NCBI GenBank assembly: GCA_036365515.1 | Contig: CM070873.1 | Span: 177,679,604 to 177,743,603, forward strand | From: Torymus aiolomorphi | Taxonomy: Eukaryota; Arthropoda; Insecta; Hymenoptera; Torymidae | Direction of reading: 5' to 3' | DNA length: 64,000 nt | Notes under the pieces: generated by a model | What the model was told of the DNA's origin: nothing | What the model saw: only the letters and a program-made list of their open reading frames with translations | Database searches by the model: none | Shown here: positions 20,144 through 32,112 of the stretch, piece after piece | Layout of the letters: every line of letters starts with the position of its first letter | How positions within the stretch are numbered: position 1 is the stretch's first letter | Made by a program: the position numbers and the translations under genes

Positions 20144-22222
20144 ATGTATAATTGCATTATAAGCAACTAAAACTACCTAAATTTATATTATTGAAAATTG
20201 AATATCCATATAAAAGTTATTTTGGTACGGACACTAATCATTTTAGGTCCATCAAACAATCATCTGGAAAAAAAAGATTTCATCGGCTATTAACATTTTC
20301 ACATTATTTAGAATAATACATTACTATAGTTCTTAGCGGGTAGTAGGCTAATATTTTTAGTTGGTAATGCTGCAATGTAAAACTTCAAAGCTATTTCATC
20401 TTGGTTTCAGATCCAAAGATAGTTGAAGAAAAGGAAGAATTGCAAATAAAAATTAGTTGTGTGAAATCAATCCAAGTTAATTTCATAGTTCCCATTTCAA
20501 AAACAGATTTTTTACTACTTACACATTTTACACAAGTGCTGCAGGAACTATTCTCCAACTTGCTTACTTCATGTGTTCATAATTCATATTCTTATATAAT
20601 GGCAATTTCCGCATACAACACCCAGTACTTAAATAGCTTCTGACAGTATTATCTGTTCATGACATAATATATTTAATAGCTATAACTTTCAGTTTAATCT
20701 ATTTTTGTGTTCTTTGTTGTTGTTTCGCTTGCAGCTATATCAGAAATTTTGCTTTACTTTCATACATATACATATATATTTATATTATATATACTTCTTT
20801 TTCTCTTCACTGGTGGGGCATTTTATAAATTTCTAAATCCTTTATTTTTCTTCTTATTTCTTACAAATTTTCTCTTCCTTGTAGATGGTCCTGGTATTCG
20901 ACCTCTCTGGTCTGTATTCATGATTTTTCATAAATCACTACTCTTACGTATCAAAATTCATTGAATACACACAAGTCACTCACTCAGAAAAAAACACTTT
21001 CAAAAATGGCAAGTTTTAATTTAACAATGTAGCTAACTTATAAGCCAAATTTCCAATATTTTTCTACACACTTTGCTCTAAGAGCATGTAAATGTTTGTA
21101 ATAGGAAAAAAATATACGTTTACTAAATGAATGGCGTTGAAAAATGCAGATTCAATTATATTAAAAACACTTCAGTTTAAATCCCAACGACCGTAGCGTA
21201 TAAGTAGAGTAAGATACACGAGATTTATAACTCGAGTTAAATTTGTCTACAATGTCAATGTATATTTATGTTATATATTTACGTATTATATGCTGTAAAA
21301 CATAAAATAATATAAAACTAATAAGATTAACAATAGTATAATGTCTGAAACTGATATTTTGAGTGAAAAATCACTAAATATGCAAAAAAAGTAACTTCAC
21401 GGTTTTGGCTGTATTTTCTAAATGAAGTCGAATTTCTAAATGCGGTGGGAAGCATCCTATTCAGCGGAAAATTTGCTATCAAAATAGTAAATAAAAAAAT
21501 TCGATTTTTTGACCCCCTAACAATGGCTTGTCCCCTTAAAAATTAGATACATATATAATATATTTAACACACGGTTATAATTATATTAGTAATGATAATG
21601 ATTTAAATTTTAAATCTTTTCAAAATAATGCTATTTAATATAAAAATTATATTATAGAAATTAATTATTTAATAAAATATGTATTATTTACTTTGAGATA
21701 TTTTATTTCATTTTTTTAAAAGTATTTTAATTCAAACGTTTTATTACTATGTTTGAAATTGTTAAAAATTTGTTCTTTAAAATTTTATTAATTATTTTTT
21801 TTATATTTTGCTATAGAATTTTTACATGTATATATTCAAAATTTATTTTGACTGATATTTAGGACAATAATTAACAAGTCCCTGTAACATTAAAAAATAA
21901 CAAAAATTAGAAAAAAAAATTTAAAAAGCGTATTTCAAACACTAATCATTAAATCTCAAGAAATTTTTTTTTTTAAATAACGAAATTAAAAGATTTTTAA
22001 ATGCATTACTATTATAGCAAATAGTAATGATATATCAAATGATATTTTGTTTTCAATCAGTAACAACTAAGCTTCTTTTAGAATTTTATCTGAATTTTTA
22101 CAAGAAAAAAGTCTTTATGCTCAATATTTTCTTTATTTTAGAAGTCTTCCTTTTGAACTGTTCTCTTTATTACAAATTCATATAATCAAAAATCAGATTA
22201 AAATCGTACTAATGCTTTGTAG
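20144..22222. other. AT-rich intergenic or intronic DNA, no gene supported
   Basis: Two short open frames (20401-20643 and 20707-20964) are low-complexity, the second almost purely hydrophobic from T-rich sequence. No domain, repeat end or RNA gene was recognised. Confidence 0.5.
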
Positions 22223-22435
22223 GATAATTCAGCATACAGCACATTTGAAGGCGAAAGCAGCATCGAGAATGAAATTAATTTAGAAGATGTCTTAAATTTT
22301 TTTGATAGTGAGATCTTATTTTCAAATTTAAAAAACGTATTAAAGGAAGATATAAACAACGAAGTCATTGCCATTCCAGTAGTTGTTAGTAGAGCAGAGA
22401 TGTTTTTAGCAAATTTAAAATATCCTTATCATTAA
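22223..22435 (+). CDS. Exon-like 71-codon ORF, acidic, unidentified
   Basis: Opens directly after a splice-acceptor-like AATGCTTTGTAG and runs 70 residues to a stop at 22433-22435. It is Asn/Glu/Ser-rich at the start (STFEGESSIENEINLEDV) and then hydrophobic-acidic (LNFFDSEILFSNL). There is no start codon near its 5' end, so it would be a terminal coding exon. Composition and phase resemble the acidic exons at 12.4-13.3 kb, and the two may belong to one gene separated by insertions. I do not recognise a domain. Confidence 0.35.
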   Translation, partial: DNSAYSTFEGESSIENEINLEDVLNFFDSEILFSNLKNVLKEDINNEVIAIPVVVSRAEMFLANLKYPYH

Positions 22436-22695
22436 AAATATTACTTATGTCGACTGCAACTTACTATCAACTGATGAGAATTTTTCCATCGGTCTTCCAG
22501 TCTTATAAATTAAATTAAAATAATTAATGAAGAGGGGAATTGTTCGTTTTGCAAATAGTTATAAGAATAAAAATTTTATAAATCGAGTTGACGCAAGCTA
22601 CTAAAAATTAAAAATGAATTTACCTTTCTTTTTGCTCTCGTCCACAGGATCTGGTGAATGTCTCGAGCATGCAAAATAAGAAGGTGTTTCGTCCT

Positions 22696-22734
22696 GGCTA
22701 CTGGATTGGACTCATCAGTGATGATCCAGTAGCC
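22696..22734. other. Perfect 11-bp stem-loop in the interspersed repeat
   Basis: GGCTACTGGAT and ATCCAGTAGCC are exact complements around a 17-nt loop. The hairpin is present at 46229-46267 with a 10-bp stem. It may be a terminal or subterminal structure of the repeat. Confidence 0.6.
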
Positions 22735-23393
22735 ATCATCAGACACCTGCCGCAAGGTATTTGTGCAGCTTACTTATAAGTATAGAGTGTTATTTTTCAT
22801 TTCGAGAAATGATAGTCCATCTGGTGGTAAAACGACTTATCTACTAACAAGGAAACCGATCGAGGTGTCCGCCTCCGATTTTCCTGAATTTTTGATATGT
22901 TGTAGAGGACCGAAAAATAAGAGACTCGCAATTTTTTTTACCGGCCCAACTCCTTATTAAAGGGGTGAAAACCGCCCTTAAAGTTTACCTCCGAAAACGG
23001 TTTTTTTTTTAATATCTTAAGTTCTAATCGATATTTTGAAATGAAACAAAATGGAAAATATTTCTCCTTGAATTATGTAACCATCAAGTATAGTTTGGTC
23101 CTCGAGGGTGGCAACCCTACTTTTTATTTTAGAAAAACCTTATTTTTTAAACTATTTTTGCATATAATATTTGCAATAAAATTAATTAATTATTATAAAA
23201 ATCATTTTTGACTTAAAATAAAAAATAAAGTTTACGTGTTCAGGGTTTTTGCAAATAAACACGTCATCAGGGGTAAACAACCCTTTAGGCACAAAATACT
23301 TTCAAACTATTAAAATTAATATTTTAAGTTATATATAATGCATAATTTATTTTTATTTGGGCTATTTTTTCTATGGGCCCAATTTCCTATTAA

Positions 23394-24064
23394 GGGGCTA
23401 GACACCTTTTTTCTGAAATAAGAAGTCATATTTTAATACATAAATGGAAACTAATTATTTCATAATTTTTACATATAAAAGTGGGTATATTTACCTTACC
23501 TTAAAACTTTCTCCGATAAGCCTTTCATATGGTCCAGAACCATAGTCATCGATGAAACAAGTTTTTTCACTATCCGTAAGCTTTGAAATTTTCCTGTGGA
23601 TGAATTTGCTCCAGATTTGAACTAAATTACTTCTGAATAGTATAATTTTCATATGAGTGTAGGGATTTAGGATTAAATGTCAGAAAAAATTTTTACATGA
23701 GAAAAATTATGAAAATATATACAAAATTTTAAAAATTAAAAAAAAATTCTTGAAAAACAGCACAAAATTTTTTTTTCTCATCGGATCAAAAATCCCTAGA
23801 CTCATATGAAAATTATACTATTCAGGAGTAATTTAGTTCAAATCTGGAGTCAATCCATCCACAGGAAAATTTCAAAGCTTACGGATAGTGAAAAAACTCG
23901 TTTCATCGATGACTATGGTTCTGGACAATATAAAGGGCCCAGACCAAGGTCTAAGGTGAGGTAAATATACCCCACTTTATGTATAAAAAATGCGAAATAA
24001 TTAGTTAACATTTATGTATTAAAATATGACTTTTTTTATTTCAGAAAAAAGGTGTCTAGCCCCC
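23394..24064. mobile_element. 671-bp palindromic MITE with TTAA duplication
   Basis: Terminal repeats are GGGGCTAGACACC and GGTGTCTAGCCCC, and complementary arms of roughly 320 bp meet near 23730. TTAA flanks it (23390-23393 and 24065-24068). The related repeat at 45.5 kb has a single TTAA at the same point, so the empty site is known. It carries no ORF. A TTAA target fits piggyBac, Kolobok or Sola3; the class is undecided. Confidence 0.85.
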
Positions 24065-24430
24065 TTAAAGGGGTAAAACGCACCTCTAAAAATCACCCCT
24101 AAAATAGGTTTTATCTGAATATCCCAAGTTCAGATTCAAATTTAAAATGAAACAAAGTGAAAAATATTTCTCTTTGAAATGCCAAATTAGCTACCTTTAT
24201 ATTTTATTTCGGAAAAAATTTTTTTTTTTAATTTTTTTTGTATACAATATTTGCAATAAAATTAAATAATTATTATTAAAATTCAAAATCAAAGTTGACT
24301 TGTTTTAGGATTTTTTCTAATAAAAGGATTATCGGAGTTTAGCAGCCCCTTGGACAAGTATACTTACAATTGAACCATTGAAATAAATATTTTGAGGTGT
24401 ATAATGCAGATTTAGTTTATTTTTGTGTCA

Positions 24431-24773
24431 GTTTTTTTTATCGAGATAGCGTAATTAATGAAGTCACTTATAAACTCTTATACTTATTGTGCAATTTATA
24501 TTCGAATATTTTGTTCGTATTTATAGGTAAATAAAAAGGATGGAACTGGGAAAAGAATAGGTGAGTTAAATGATTGACTAATCTAACGAATAGAAAAATA
24601 TAAATAAAAATAAAAAAATTAAAATATAAATAGAAAAATATAATATAAAATATTAATTGTTATTATGTAATTAATTTTTATTAAAAGTAAAATATAGGTA
24701 TATTTTCACAAATAGTCAAAAATATTCAAAGAAACTCTATACAAATGAGCTTATAATTTAGTTCTTATCGCAA
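24431..24773. other. AT-rich stretch, nothing recognised
   Basis: Runs of A and T between the interspersed repeat and the 3' end of the pogo-like pseudogene. It may contain that gene's 3' untranslated region. Confidence 0.5.
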
Positions 24774-25388
24774 TTAATTTTGTTTAAGGATTATAGGTTG
24801 AACAATAATGAAAATCTTCAAAAAATGTTTTAAGCAGAGTGATTTCTGACACCATGAACATTTTATAATAGCAGTATTTTTACATCCTGGTACCTCACAA
24901 TGAGCTTGGGATCCACCAAAGCTAAAGTCCACCGAATTTAAAAATTCATTTGGTTTATTATCGATATAACCGCTTTTATACCAAGAGTATTTAAAAAGAT
25001 TTACGTATCGAGGAGAAGATAACTGATTGTACACCAGAGAGTGCAATTTAATTACATTATTTCGTACGTGCAAACTCATATCCTTATCCAACAAAATTAC
25101 ACTATCGGAAAAGTGTCTCACAAAATTTTTCCATATACGAAAACCAAATACATCCAGCGGTTGTATTTTTCCAGTTGTACCTTTAGGAATTTTGAAAAGT
25201 TCGATGTTTTTATCATCAGGTTTTTCTCTTTCGACTGCTTCTGTGCAATGTCCACTCCAAAGCAATAATATACTATTTTTTCCAACATTTGAAAAAAATA
25301 CATCCCTTAACCATTTCCGAAAATGATCTAAAAATAAATTGTAAACAAATAAATTTTGCAGGTCATTATAGTAAACTATTGCTATTTG

Positions 25389-25392
<4 letters not shown>

Positions 25393-25467
<75 letters not shown>
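25393..25467. repeat. (TA)n microsatellite
   Basis: About 37 uninterrupted TA units. Confidence 0.95.
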
Positions 25468-25471
<4 letters not shown>

Positions 25472-25619
25472 ATGGAACGTGACTTATGCAGACAATTTCT
25501 GAACTGGTGCGAGACTTATGCTGACTTTGCGGTACTTATGCGACGTCCGCATAATTTTTACGTGTTAACTTTACATAAGTATTAACACGCGATGTCAACA
25601 TAAGTCCTGTTTCATATAT

Positions 25620-28600
25620 GGCCGAATCCATCTCAAATCAGACAGCCCGCGTATGCCTATTTCACCTATCATGTTGAAATAAAAATATTTATGTTCTACT
25701 CGAAAAAATATTTTACACGTGTTTTTTTATTTTTTTGTTTCATCAAAATTTCATGCGTTCAGCGATACCGAAAAATTCCGAGAAAATTCTTTCATTGAGA
25801 AAAAAAATTTTCAATGTGATTTTCAGACTGCTATTGTTTCAGCAGTTTTTCAAGCTTTTAAACGTGTAACACATAATTTCACTCAGTTTTGAGCCCTCTT
25901 TAACGGCCTTAATGTCATTTTAAAAAAAAAATAAAAAATCCACGAGCTATGCACTTTTTACTGAAAAATTCATTTTTTAGAGAAGTGCCTTTTTCTCGAA
26001 AACCCTATGTTTTTTTTGCACAATTTTTGTTGTCGTGATAGAGGACGGTAATGCCTAGCTAGACGTATTTGTGAGATTCGGTACTTTTTTCCTGGGATAG
26101 CGATCACTAATGAGATAACACACAAACAAATTTTTCACGCTTAACGCTTATATATAGTCAATGATATTAGAGTCAATGTAAAGGTATTTATCTTTGTGCG
26201 TATGTAATATACATGTACGTGCGCCTACTTATAGGAGTATATGTACTAGTACATTTGTCCGCTAGATGGATATGGTTTGACTTAACATTTACAAAGAAAA
26301 GTTCGGTTTCTGCTATATATCACACATCTCGTCTTATTTAAAACCATCATCTTTTGGAAAATTATTACATATTTACACCTTATCAACTCAACTACGATGT
26401 CTCAATATTACTCAACAGAGAGAATCAAATGTGCAGACTTTTTAGACAAACACAAACAAATTATTTACAAATCTAGTTCCGTACGTTTAAAACAACTTGA
26501 GAATCTTGCTCATCCATTGAAGCACCTCTATCCTCATTTACCTTTGACACCTTCTACATATCTGTGTCAACATTGTTACAATCGTGCTTTAGAATTGGTG
26601 AGTAGTACTGACAATGAATTTATAACGGATAATGAAGTTACCGATAACGTAGTTGATAGAGATGAAGATTTTTTACCAAGTACTCCAGAACGCATTGAAG
26701 AATTTAATAATGAAATAAGTACATCTTTCTTAGGTTCTGTATCGCCTCTTAAAAGAAAAAATCTTATACATGAAAAATCAATTGAAAATTACGTAACAAA
26801 GAAGAAAAAAAAATACTTTCAACATTGTCTAATACCCTTGATGTGAAGTTGAACAATGTTTATGACGTTTCTATAACAGCAAATGAATCAACTGTATGCC
26901 ATTGTACAGAATGGATACAAAATCTTGGTCTAGCCTTGCAAAAGTGTTCTACGGTATCAGAAAAAATAAAAATTCTGACTTTGCTACCTTCATCCTTTAC
27001 AAAACATGAAATTTTATCTTTATTTCCAGAAATAACAATGTATATGATCAACAAATCGAGAAATCTTGTTAAAGAAAAAGGAATTTATTCAGAACCAGAT
27101 GCATATTCAGGCCATCCGATTGATGAAAACATGGAAAAAATTGTTATGGAATATTATTTAAATGATGATTTTAATTGTTCAAGACAAAGTCCTAATAAAT
27201 GTGACGTTGTTACAATTAAAGTTAACAATAAAAAAGAGAAAAAATTTAAGCGTTTTCTTACTCGAAGTTTAAAAGAGACGTATAAAGTATTTAAAAATGA
27301 TTATCCAGAATTGAGAATTGGAAAATCGAAATTTTATAGTTTGCGACCAAAGTATGTCTTACTTAGCCCCATCAAAGAAGTTTGTCTCTGTATCTATTGC
27401 GCAAATTATGATTTATTTCTTACGAGCTTAATTAATTTTAGAGGGAGTAACGTCACAGAGTTGGATGAAAGTCGGTCACAAATAATAAATGCAACAATGT
27501 GTTCTGAGCCATCTGATTTATGTTATTTACAAGAATGTAAACTATGTCCAGGGATTAAGGGAATTACGTTTCATGTTTTAAAACTGCAAGATGTAGAAGG
27601 CACAGAAGAAATTACATATGCTTTGTGGGATAATGGAAACCTGATTAAAAAGACACTATCAATTTCTGCTTTTAAAGATGAACTTTCGGTTTGGACCATG
27701 AGGGTTAGTACTCACATGTATGTAAAAAATATACAACGCAAAGCTATAAAAACAGAAAGAGAAAGTGCTAAAAAAGACTCACATCATTTAGTTCTTCAAA
27801 TAGACTTCGCTGAAAACTGGGCTGTGATTCATAATAAAGCTGTTCAAGGAAATCATTGGGTTAATGATCAAATTTCTATTTTCACAGCAGTCTCTTATCA
27901 AGGGGATTCGACACAAAGTTTCGCAGTTATAAGTGATGACCGAAAACATGATTCAGCGTATGCTTTGCTAGCAGTACAAAAAATTATAAAATTCTTGAAA
28001 GAAAATTGTTGTGATTCAATTAAAAAAATTACCATCGTATCAGACGGCGCTGCGAGTCACTTTAAAAATCGCTTTCAATTAGATGAACTAAAACGAGCAC
28101 CGTGTGATATAAAATGGTTGTTCTCTGCTACTGGGCACGGCAAAGGAGCTGTAGATGGTGTGGGTGGACTTATAAAGTATTATGCTACTTCGCATAATCT
28201 TCGAGAGCCCCTTGAAGAAGCTATTCAAAACGCAAATGATTTTGCAATACATGTTCAAAAATATACTGATGCTATTAAAATAATACATTTACAAGATGCT
28301 GAAATAGAACAATTCAGAAAAGAAAAAATATTGATTGGCTTACAACTCCAAAGTATCCTGGAATTCAAAAAACTCATATATGGGTTAAAAAAACATGTGA
28401 CGATAAAATACATTGTTTGACAGCAAAGACCGCTGATCGTCCGCTTACTGAATTAAGAACAATGAAGCAGAAAAACAAAGGTAGTAAAATAGGTATACAA
28501 ATGAAAAAAGGTAGAAAAATAAAAAATCAAAAGACGCAAATAACAAATAAATACATAGTTATGTGTACCTGTATATTACATACACACAAAGACAAATACC

Positions 28601-29163
28601 TTTACATTGACTCTAATATCATTGACTATATATAAGCATTAGGCGTGAAAAATTTGTTTGTGTGTTATCTCATTAGTGATCGCTATCCCAGGGAAAAAGT
28701 ACCGAATCTCACAAATACGTCTAGCTAGGCATTACCGTCCTCTATCACGACAACAAAAATTGTGCAAAAAAAAACATGGGGTTTTCGAGAAAAAGGCACT
28801 TCCCTAAAAAATGAATTTTTCAGTAAAAAGTGCATAGCTCGTGGATTTTTTATTTTTTTTGAAAATGACATTAAGGCCGTTAAAGAGGGCTCAAAACTGC
28901 GTGAAATTGTGTGTTACACGTTTAAAAGCTCGAAAAACTGCTGAAACAATAGCAGTCTGAAAATCACATTGAAAATTTTTTTTCTCAATGAAAGAATTTT
29001 CTCGGAATTTTTCGGCATCGCTGAACGCATGAAATTTTGATGAAACAAAAAAATAAAAAAATACGTGTAAAATATTTTTTCGAGTAGAACATAAATATTT
29101 TTATTTCAACATGATAGGTGAAATAGGCATACGCGGGCTGTCTGATTTGAGATGGATTCGGCC
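25620..29163 (+). mobile_element. Sola-like DNA transposon, copy 2, longer
   Basis: 3544 bp bounded by GGCCGAATCC and GGATTCGGCC with inverted repeats of about 600 bp (25620-26220 and 28566-29163). ATAT flanks both sides, consistent with a 4-bp duplication. It encodes one transposase on the plus strand, split by two frameshifts. It lies inside the intron of the pogo-like gene in the opposite orientation. The superfamily is inferred from the 4-bp duplication and the D-D(G)-D layout. Confidence 0.8.
26397..28635 (+). pseudogene. Transposase of Sola-like copy 2, two frameshifts
   Basis: ORF 26397-26846 (149 codons) starts MSQYYSTERIKCADFLDKH and has a Cys pair (CQHCYNRA). A run of nine A (26804-26812) marks a one-base shift into the 531-codon ORF 26825-28420. 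That ORF contains Cys clusters (CLCIYCANY, ECKLCPG), a first acidic box (LQIDFAENW), a second (VSDGAASHFKN) and GHGKGAVDGVGG, which may supply the third acid. At about 28325 the frame shifts again; the true C-terminus continues in the frame opening at 28417 with a Lys-rich tail. Copy 1 is open across that second break. No introns are needed. Function: DDE-type transposase acting on the long inverted repeats. Confidence 0.75.
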
Positions 29164-30457
29164 ATATATATATAGATTTATTACATGAAATCAAATTAAC
29201 AAAAATAAATAATGAAATTCATTGATAATTTACAAGAACTTTTTTATAATTTTCGGAGTTTACGTTAAAATACCTTATTTTAAAAATAATTTACTAATTA
29301 TTGTAAATCTTTTTTAACATGAGTCTACTGAAATTAAAAGTTTACAAGTAAAATCTTTAAAATAGATATAAGCTACAAGTTTACGAATACAAGTACACTT
29401 TATTTAATTTCACTCACATGATGTCATTTTGCCAGATTTAGATGCCATCAAACATACGTTATCTGGCTGAAATAAATTTTGTTGTATTATTGGTCCAAAT
29501 TCATCTTTAGTCTCTTTTAAAACTATAAATAATGGAGAGAGCAATTTTCCAGCAGCATTAATTGTAGGTAATATTGTATAACTATGTGTTGTTGATGAAA
29601 CAGATTGCAGAAAACATTCAACAGTCTTTGTTTCTTCTTCTGCTAATGTACGACCAGTATGTAATTCTAATTGAAATCCACTTTGATCAGCATTGTAGGT
29701 ATTTTCAGTTCCAACTTCTGAAATCAGTAGTTTGATGTCGGCTACAAATTTACTGGCTTCTTGATTTACAGTTTCTTTGTCGTCAAGAGTTTTTTTTGTT
29801 ATAAATTTGTAGATTTTTCTACTGACAATTCTGTGAGCTTTCTTAAATTTTCGCAGCCAGAAATCACTTGCTTTGAATCTAACATCATTAAATTCTAAAT
29901 TATTTTTAGCTTCTAAGGCCCACCTACGTATATCAATATCGCGAATAATATGGCCTGCTTCGAGAGATTCTTTGAGATTTTTTAAAACAAATTGAGATTT
30001 GATATAATTTTTCTTTGTAAGTTCCATCTTTGTTGATTTGACTAGCCCATCGACGCAGTTGCCGTTCTGAATTAATTAATTTAAATCGATGTTTAACACT
30101 TTCTATACTGCGATTTTTTTTAGTTTTACCTGATCTCCAATATTCGACTGCTCTTTTTTTATAATCGAAGCTCAACTCTTCATCATCGTATGAAAATACA
30201 TCATAATCTTTTTTTTCATTGAAAATTGCGTCATCTTCAATGGCTTGTACTTCATAATTTTTAAATTGCTCTTAAAAATCTAATGTTTCTTCTTCCATTG
30301 TTACAATCGCATTAAAATTATTCACACTGTCGTATAAAATATTTTCGAATTTTTCAGCTAAATCCATTTCAACAAGATTAACAGGACTTTCTGGTATCTG
30401 AAGCCCTGAGAATGCTGCCAATAATAAATTTATGACGTTGATAGGATTTACCTTCAT

Positions 30458-30674
30458 TTTTTCTATTCTTTGATTTTTATGAAATAATAAATTCTATTGT
30501 AGGAAAAAAACAAATAGCGGACTCTCAAAAATTTGTACCTCGCAACAGAACCGATAAAAATATACTGACTAACTAATCCGTTTTTAGGCAGCCGTGGACT
30601 CCAAGCTCACTTGCGTCATCTTTGCTTATGCATGTTTACAAGATGGGCTTACAAAAAATCGCTTATTCATATAT
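30458..30674. other. Upstream of the pogo-like gene, nothing recognised
   Basis: 217 bp of AT-rich sequence that probably held the promoter of the minus-strand pogo-like gene. Confidence 0.4.
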
Positions 30675-32108
30675 GGGAGCGTCCAGCAGAAACGGGCCAC
30701 CGAGCGCGCGCGGTGCCTTTTTCCGCGTAAAAGGCGCTCTGTTTAACTCGTTCATAATCGTATGCTGCGTCTTTGAAAAAAAAAAACCAAGGACCTATAT
30801 CTATAGATTTTTTCCTGCTCTTTCCAATGGTGCCATTGTTTTTATTGCGAAACGCTTTCTTCTGGACGAAAACTCGAGTTGAATATTGAAAGCCATTTTT
30901 CTCAAAGTATATCATGTTTTTTTTCAAAATAAACTACACCATTGGAAAGTACAACTCTTAAGCTTCAAAACCCTATCTTAGAGAAGTTGGAGAAATAAAG
31001 GATTTAAAAGTAACAACATGAAAAAGACAGCGCCGAGGGTCCGCGCGAGCCCCTCGCGCCGGTGCGTACGGCACGTTTAAGTGCACGCTCTATTCAATTC
31101 GCTAATAATCGTGTACCAAGTCTCTGAAAAAAGAATTAAGGACATATATCGATAGATTTTTTCCTGCTCTTTCCAATGGTGCTATTATTCTTATTCCGAA
31201 ATGCTTCTGTTCGTTATTTTGTTATATAAATGAACAAAGTTCATTGTAATATTATACTAACTGTTACAACTAGATCCGCAAAATTACGTCCACGCATTGG
31301 CATTGTAAGTTACAAAACATTTTATATTTACAAAAAAGAAAGGGCGAAATAGCACATCGCGTGTATTAATCCGCCCTCGAGCATAGCGTAGAAAGTTCGG
31401 GCAGCCGCTGTCTTTTTGATCTTACTATTTTTGAACTTTTCATGTTTCAACTTAAAAATATAATATTTTATAGTTTAAGACTTGTACTTTTGAAGAATAT
31501 AATTCATTTTGAAGAAAAGACGGATATTTTATTGAAAAAATAGAGTTTAAACATTCAAATGGAAATTTCAACTAGAAGGAAGCATTTCGGAATAAAAATA
31601 ATAGCACCATTGGAAAGAGCAGGAAAAAATCTATCGATATATGTGCTTAGTTATTTTTTCAGAGACTTGGTACACGATTATTAGCGAATTGAATAGAGCG
31701 TGCACTTAAACGTGCCATACGCACGGGCGCGAGGGGCTCGCGCGGACCCTCGGCGCTGTCTTTTTCATGTTGTTACTTTTAAACACTTTATTTCTCCAAC
31801 TTCTCCAAGATAGGGTTTTGAAGCTTAAGAGTTGTACTTTCCAATGGTGTAGTTTATTTTGAAAAAAAACATGATATACTTTGAGAAAAATGGCTTTCAA
31901 TATTCAACTCGAGTTTTCGTCCGGAAGAACGCGTTTCGCAATAAAAACAATGGCGCAATTGGAAAGAGCAGAAAAAATCTATCGATATAGGTTCTTGGTT
32001 TTTTTTTCAAAGACGCAGCATACGATTATGAGCGAGTTAAACAGAGCGCCTTTTACGCGAAAAAAGGCACCGCGCGCGCTCGGTGGCCCGTTTCTGCTGG
32101 ATGCTCCC
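30675..32108. mobile_element. Foldback element, GGGAGCRTCC family, copy 1
   Basis: Ends GGGAGCGTCCAGCAGAAACG and its complement; arms of about 600 bp are nearly complementary along their length, including the CTGCTCTTTCCAATGG segment. ATAT flanks both sides (30671-30674 and 32109-32112). Open frames here are arm translations without domains. The related copy at 58352-59488 has ATGG on both sides, so a 4-bp duplication is likely. Non-autonomous; the mobilising enzyme is unknown. Confidence 0.8.
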
Positions 32109-32112
32109 ATAT

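Larger units (their letters stand above)
22530..24430 (+). repeat. Interspersed repeat, copy A, split by a TTAA element
   Basis: Matches 45160-46384 in reverse complement over long stretches (for example ACCGATCGAGGTGTCCGCC and CGATTTTCCTGAATTTTTG). Copy A is interrupted by the 671-bp palindromic element 23394-24064; the inverted copy is uninterrupted there. The left part contains a perfect 11-bp hairpin (22696-22734) also present in the other copy. Non-coding; element class unknown. Confidence 0.7.
25328..29417 (-). other. Intron of the pogo-like gene
   Basis: It starts GTGAGT after a codon interrupted in phase 1 and ends TTTTTAG; joining the exons continues one frame. It contains a (TA)n tract and the 3544-bp transposon, so the original intron was about 0.5 kb. 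Confidence 0.7.
24774..30457 (-). pseudogene. Pogo-like DDE transposase gene, broken, intron hit by a transposon
   Basis: Exon 1 runs 30457-29418 and exon 2 runs 25327-24774, joined by GT-AG borders (donor GTGAGT, acceptor TTTTTAG). Exon 1 encodes an N-terminal segment from MKVNPINVI, a helix-turn-helix region (RAVEYWRSGKTKKNRSIESV...RQLRRW), a CENP-B-like segment (ALEAKNNLEFNDVRFKASDFWLR) and the first catalytic Asp (NADQSGFQ). Exon 2 carries LLLWSGHCTEA, the third acidic box IPKGTTGKIQPLDVFGF, and a C-terminal Cys cluster (CEVPGCK...CSWCQ...CLKHF). Breaks: an in-frame TAA near 30271 and a frameshift near 30000. The DS usually found before W.GH (second catalytic Asp) is absent. It encodes a transposase, possibly once domesticated, now non-functional. 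The 4.1-kb intron holds the Sola-like copy 2. Confidence 0.8.

Noticed and set aside
20707..20964. Hydrophobic 85-codon ORF that might be a membrane protein
   Set aside because: T-rich low-complexity DNA yields Phe/Leu/Ile runs; no start context, splice signals or motif.
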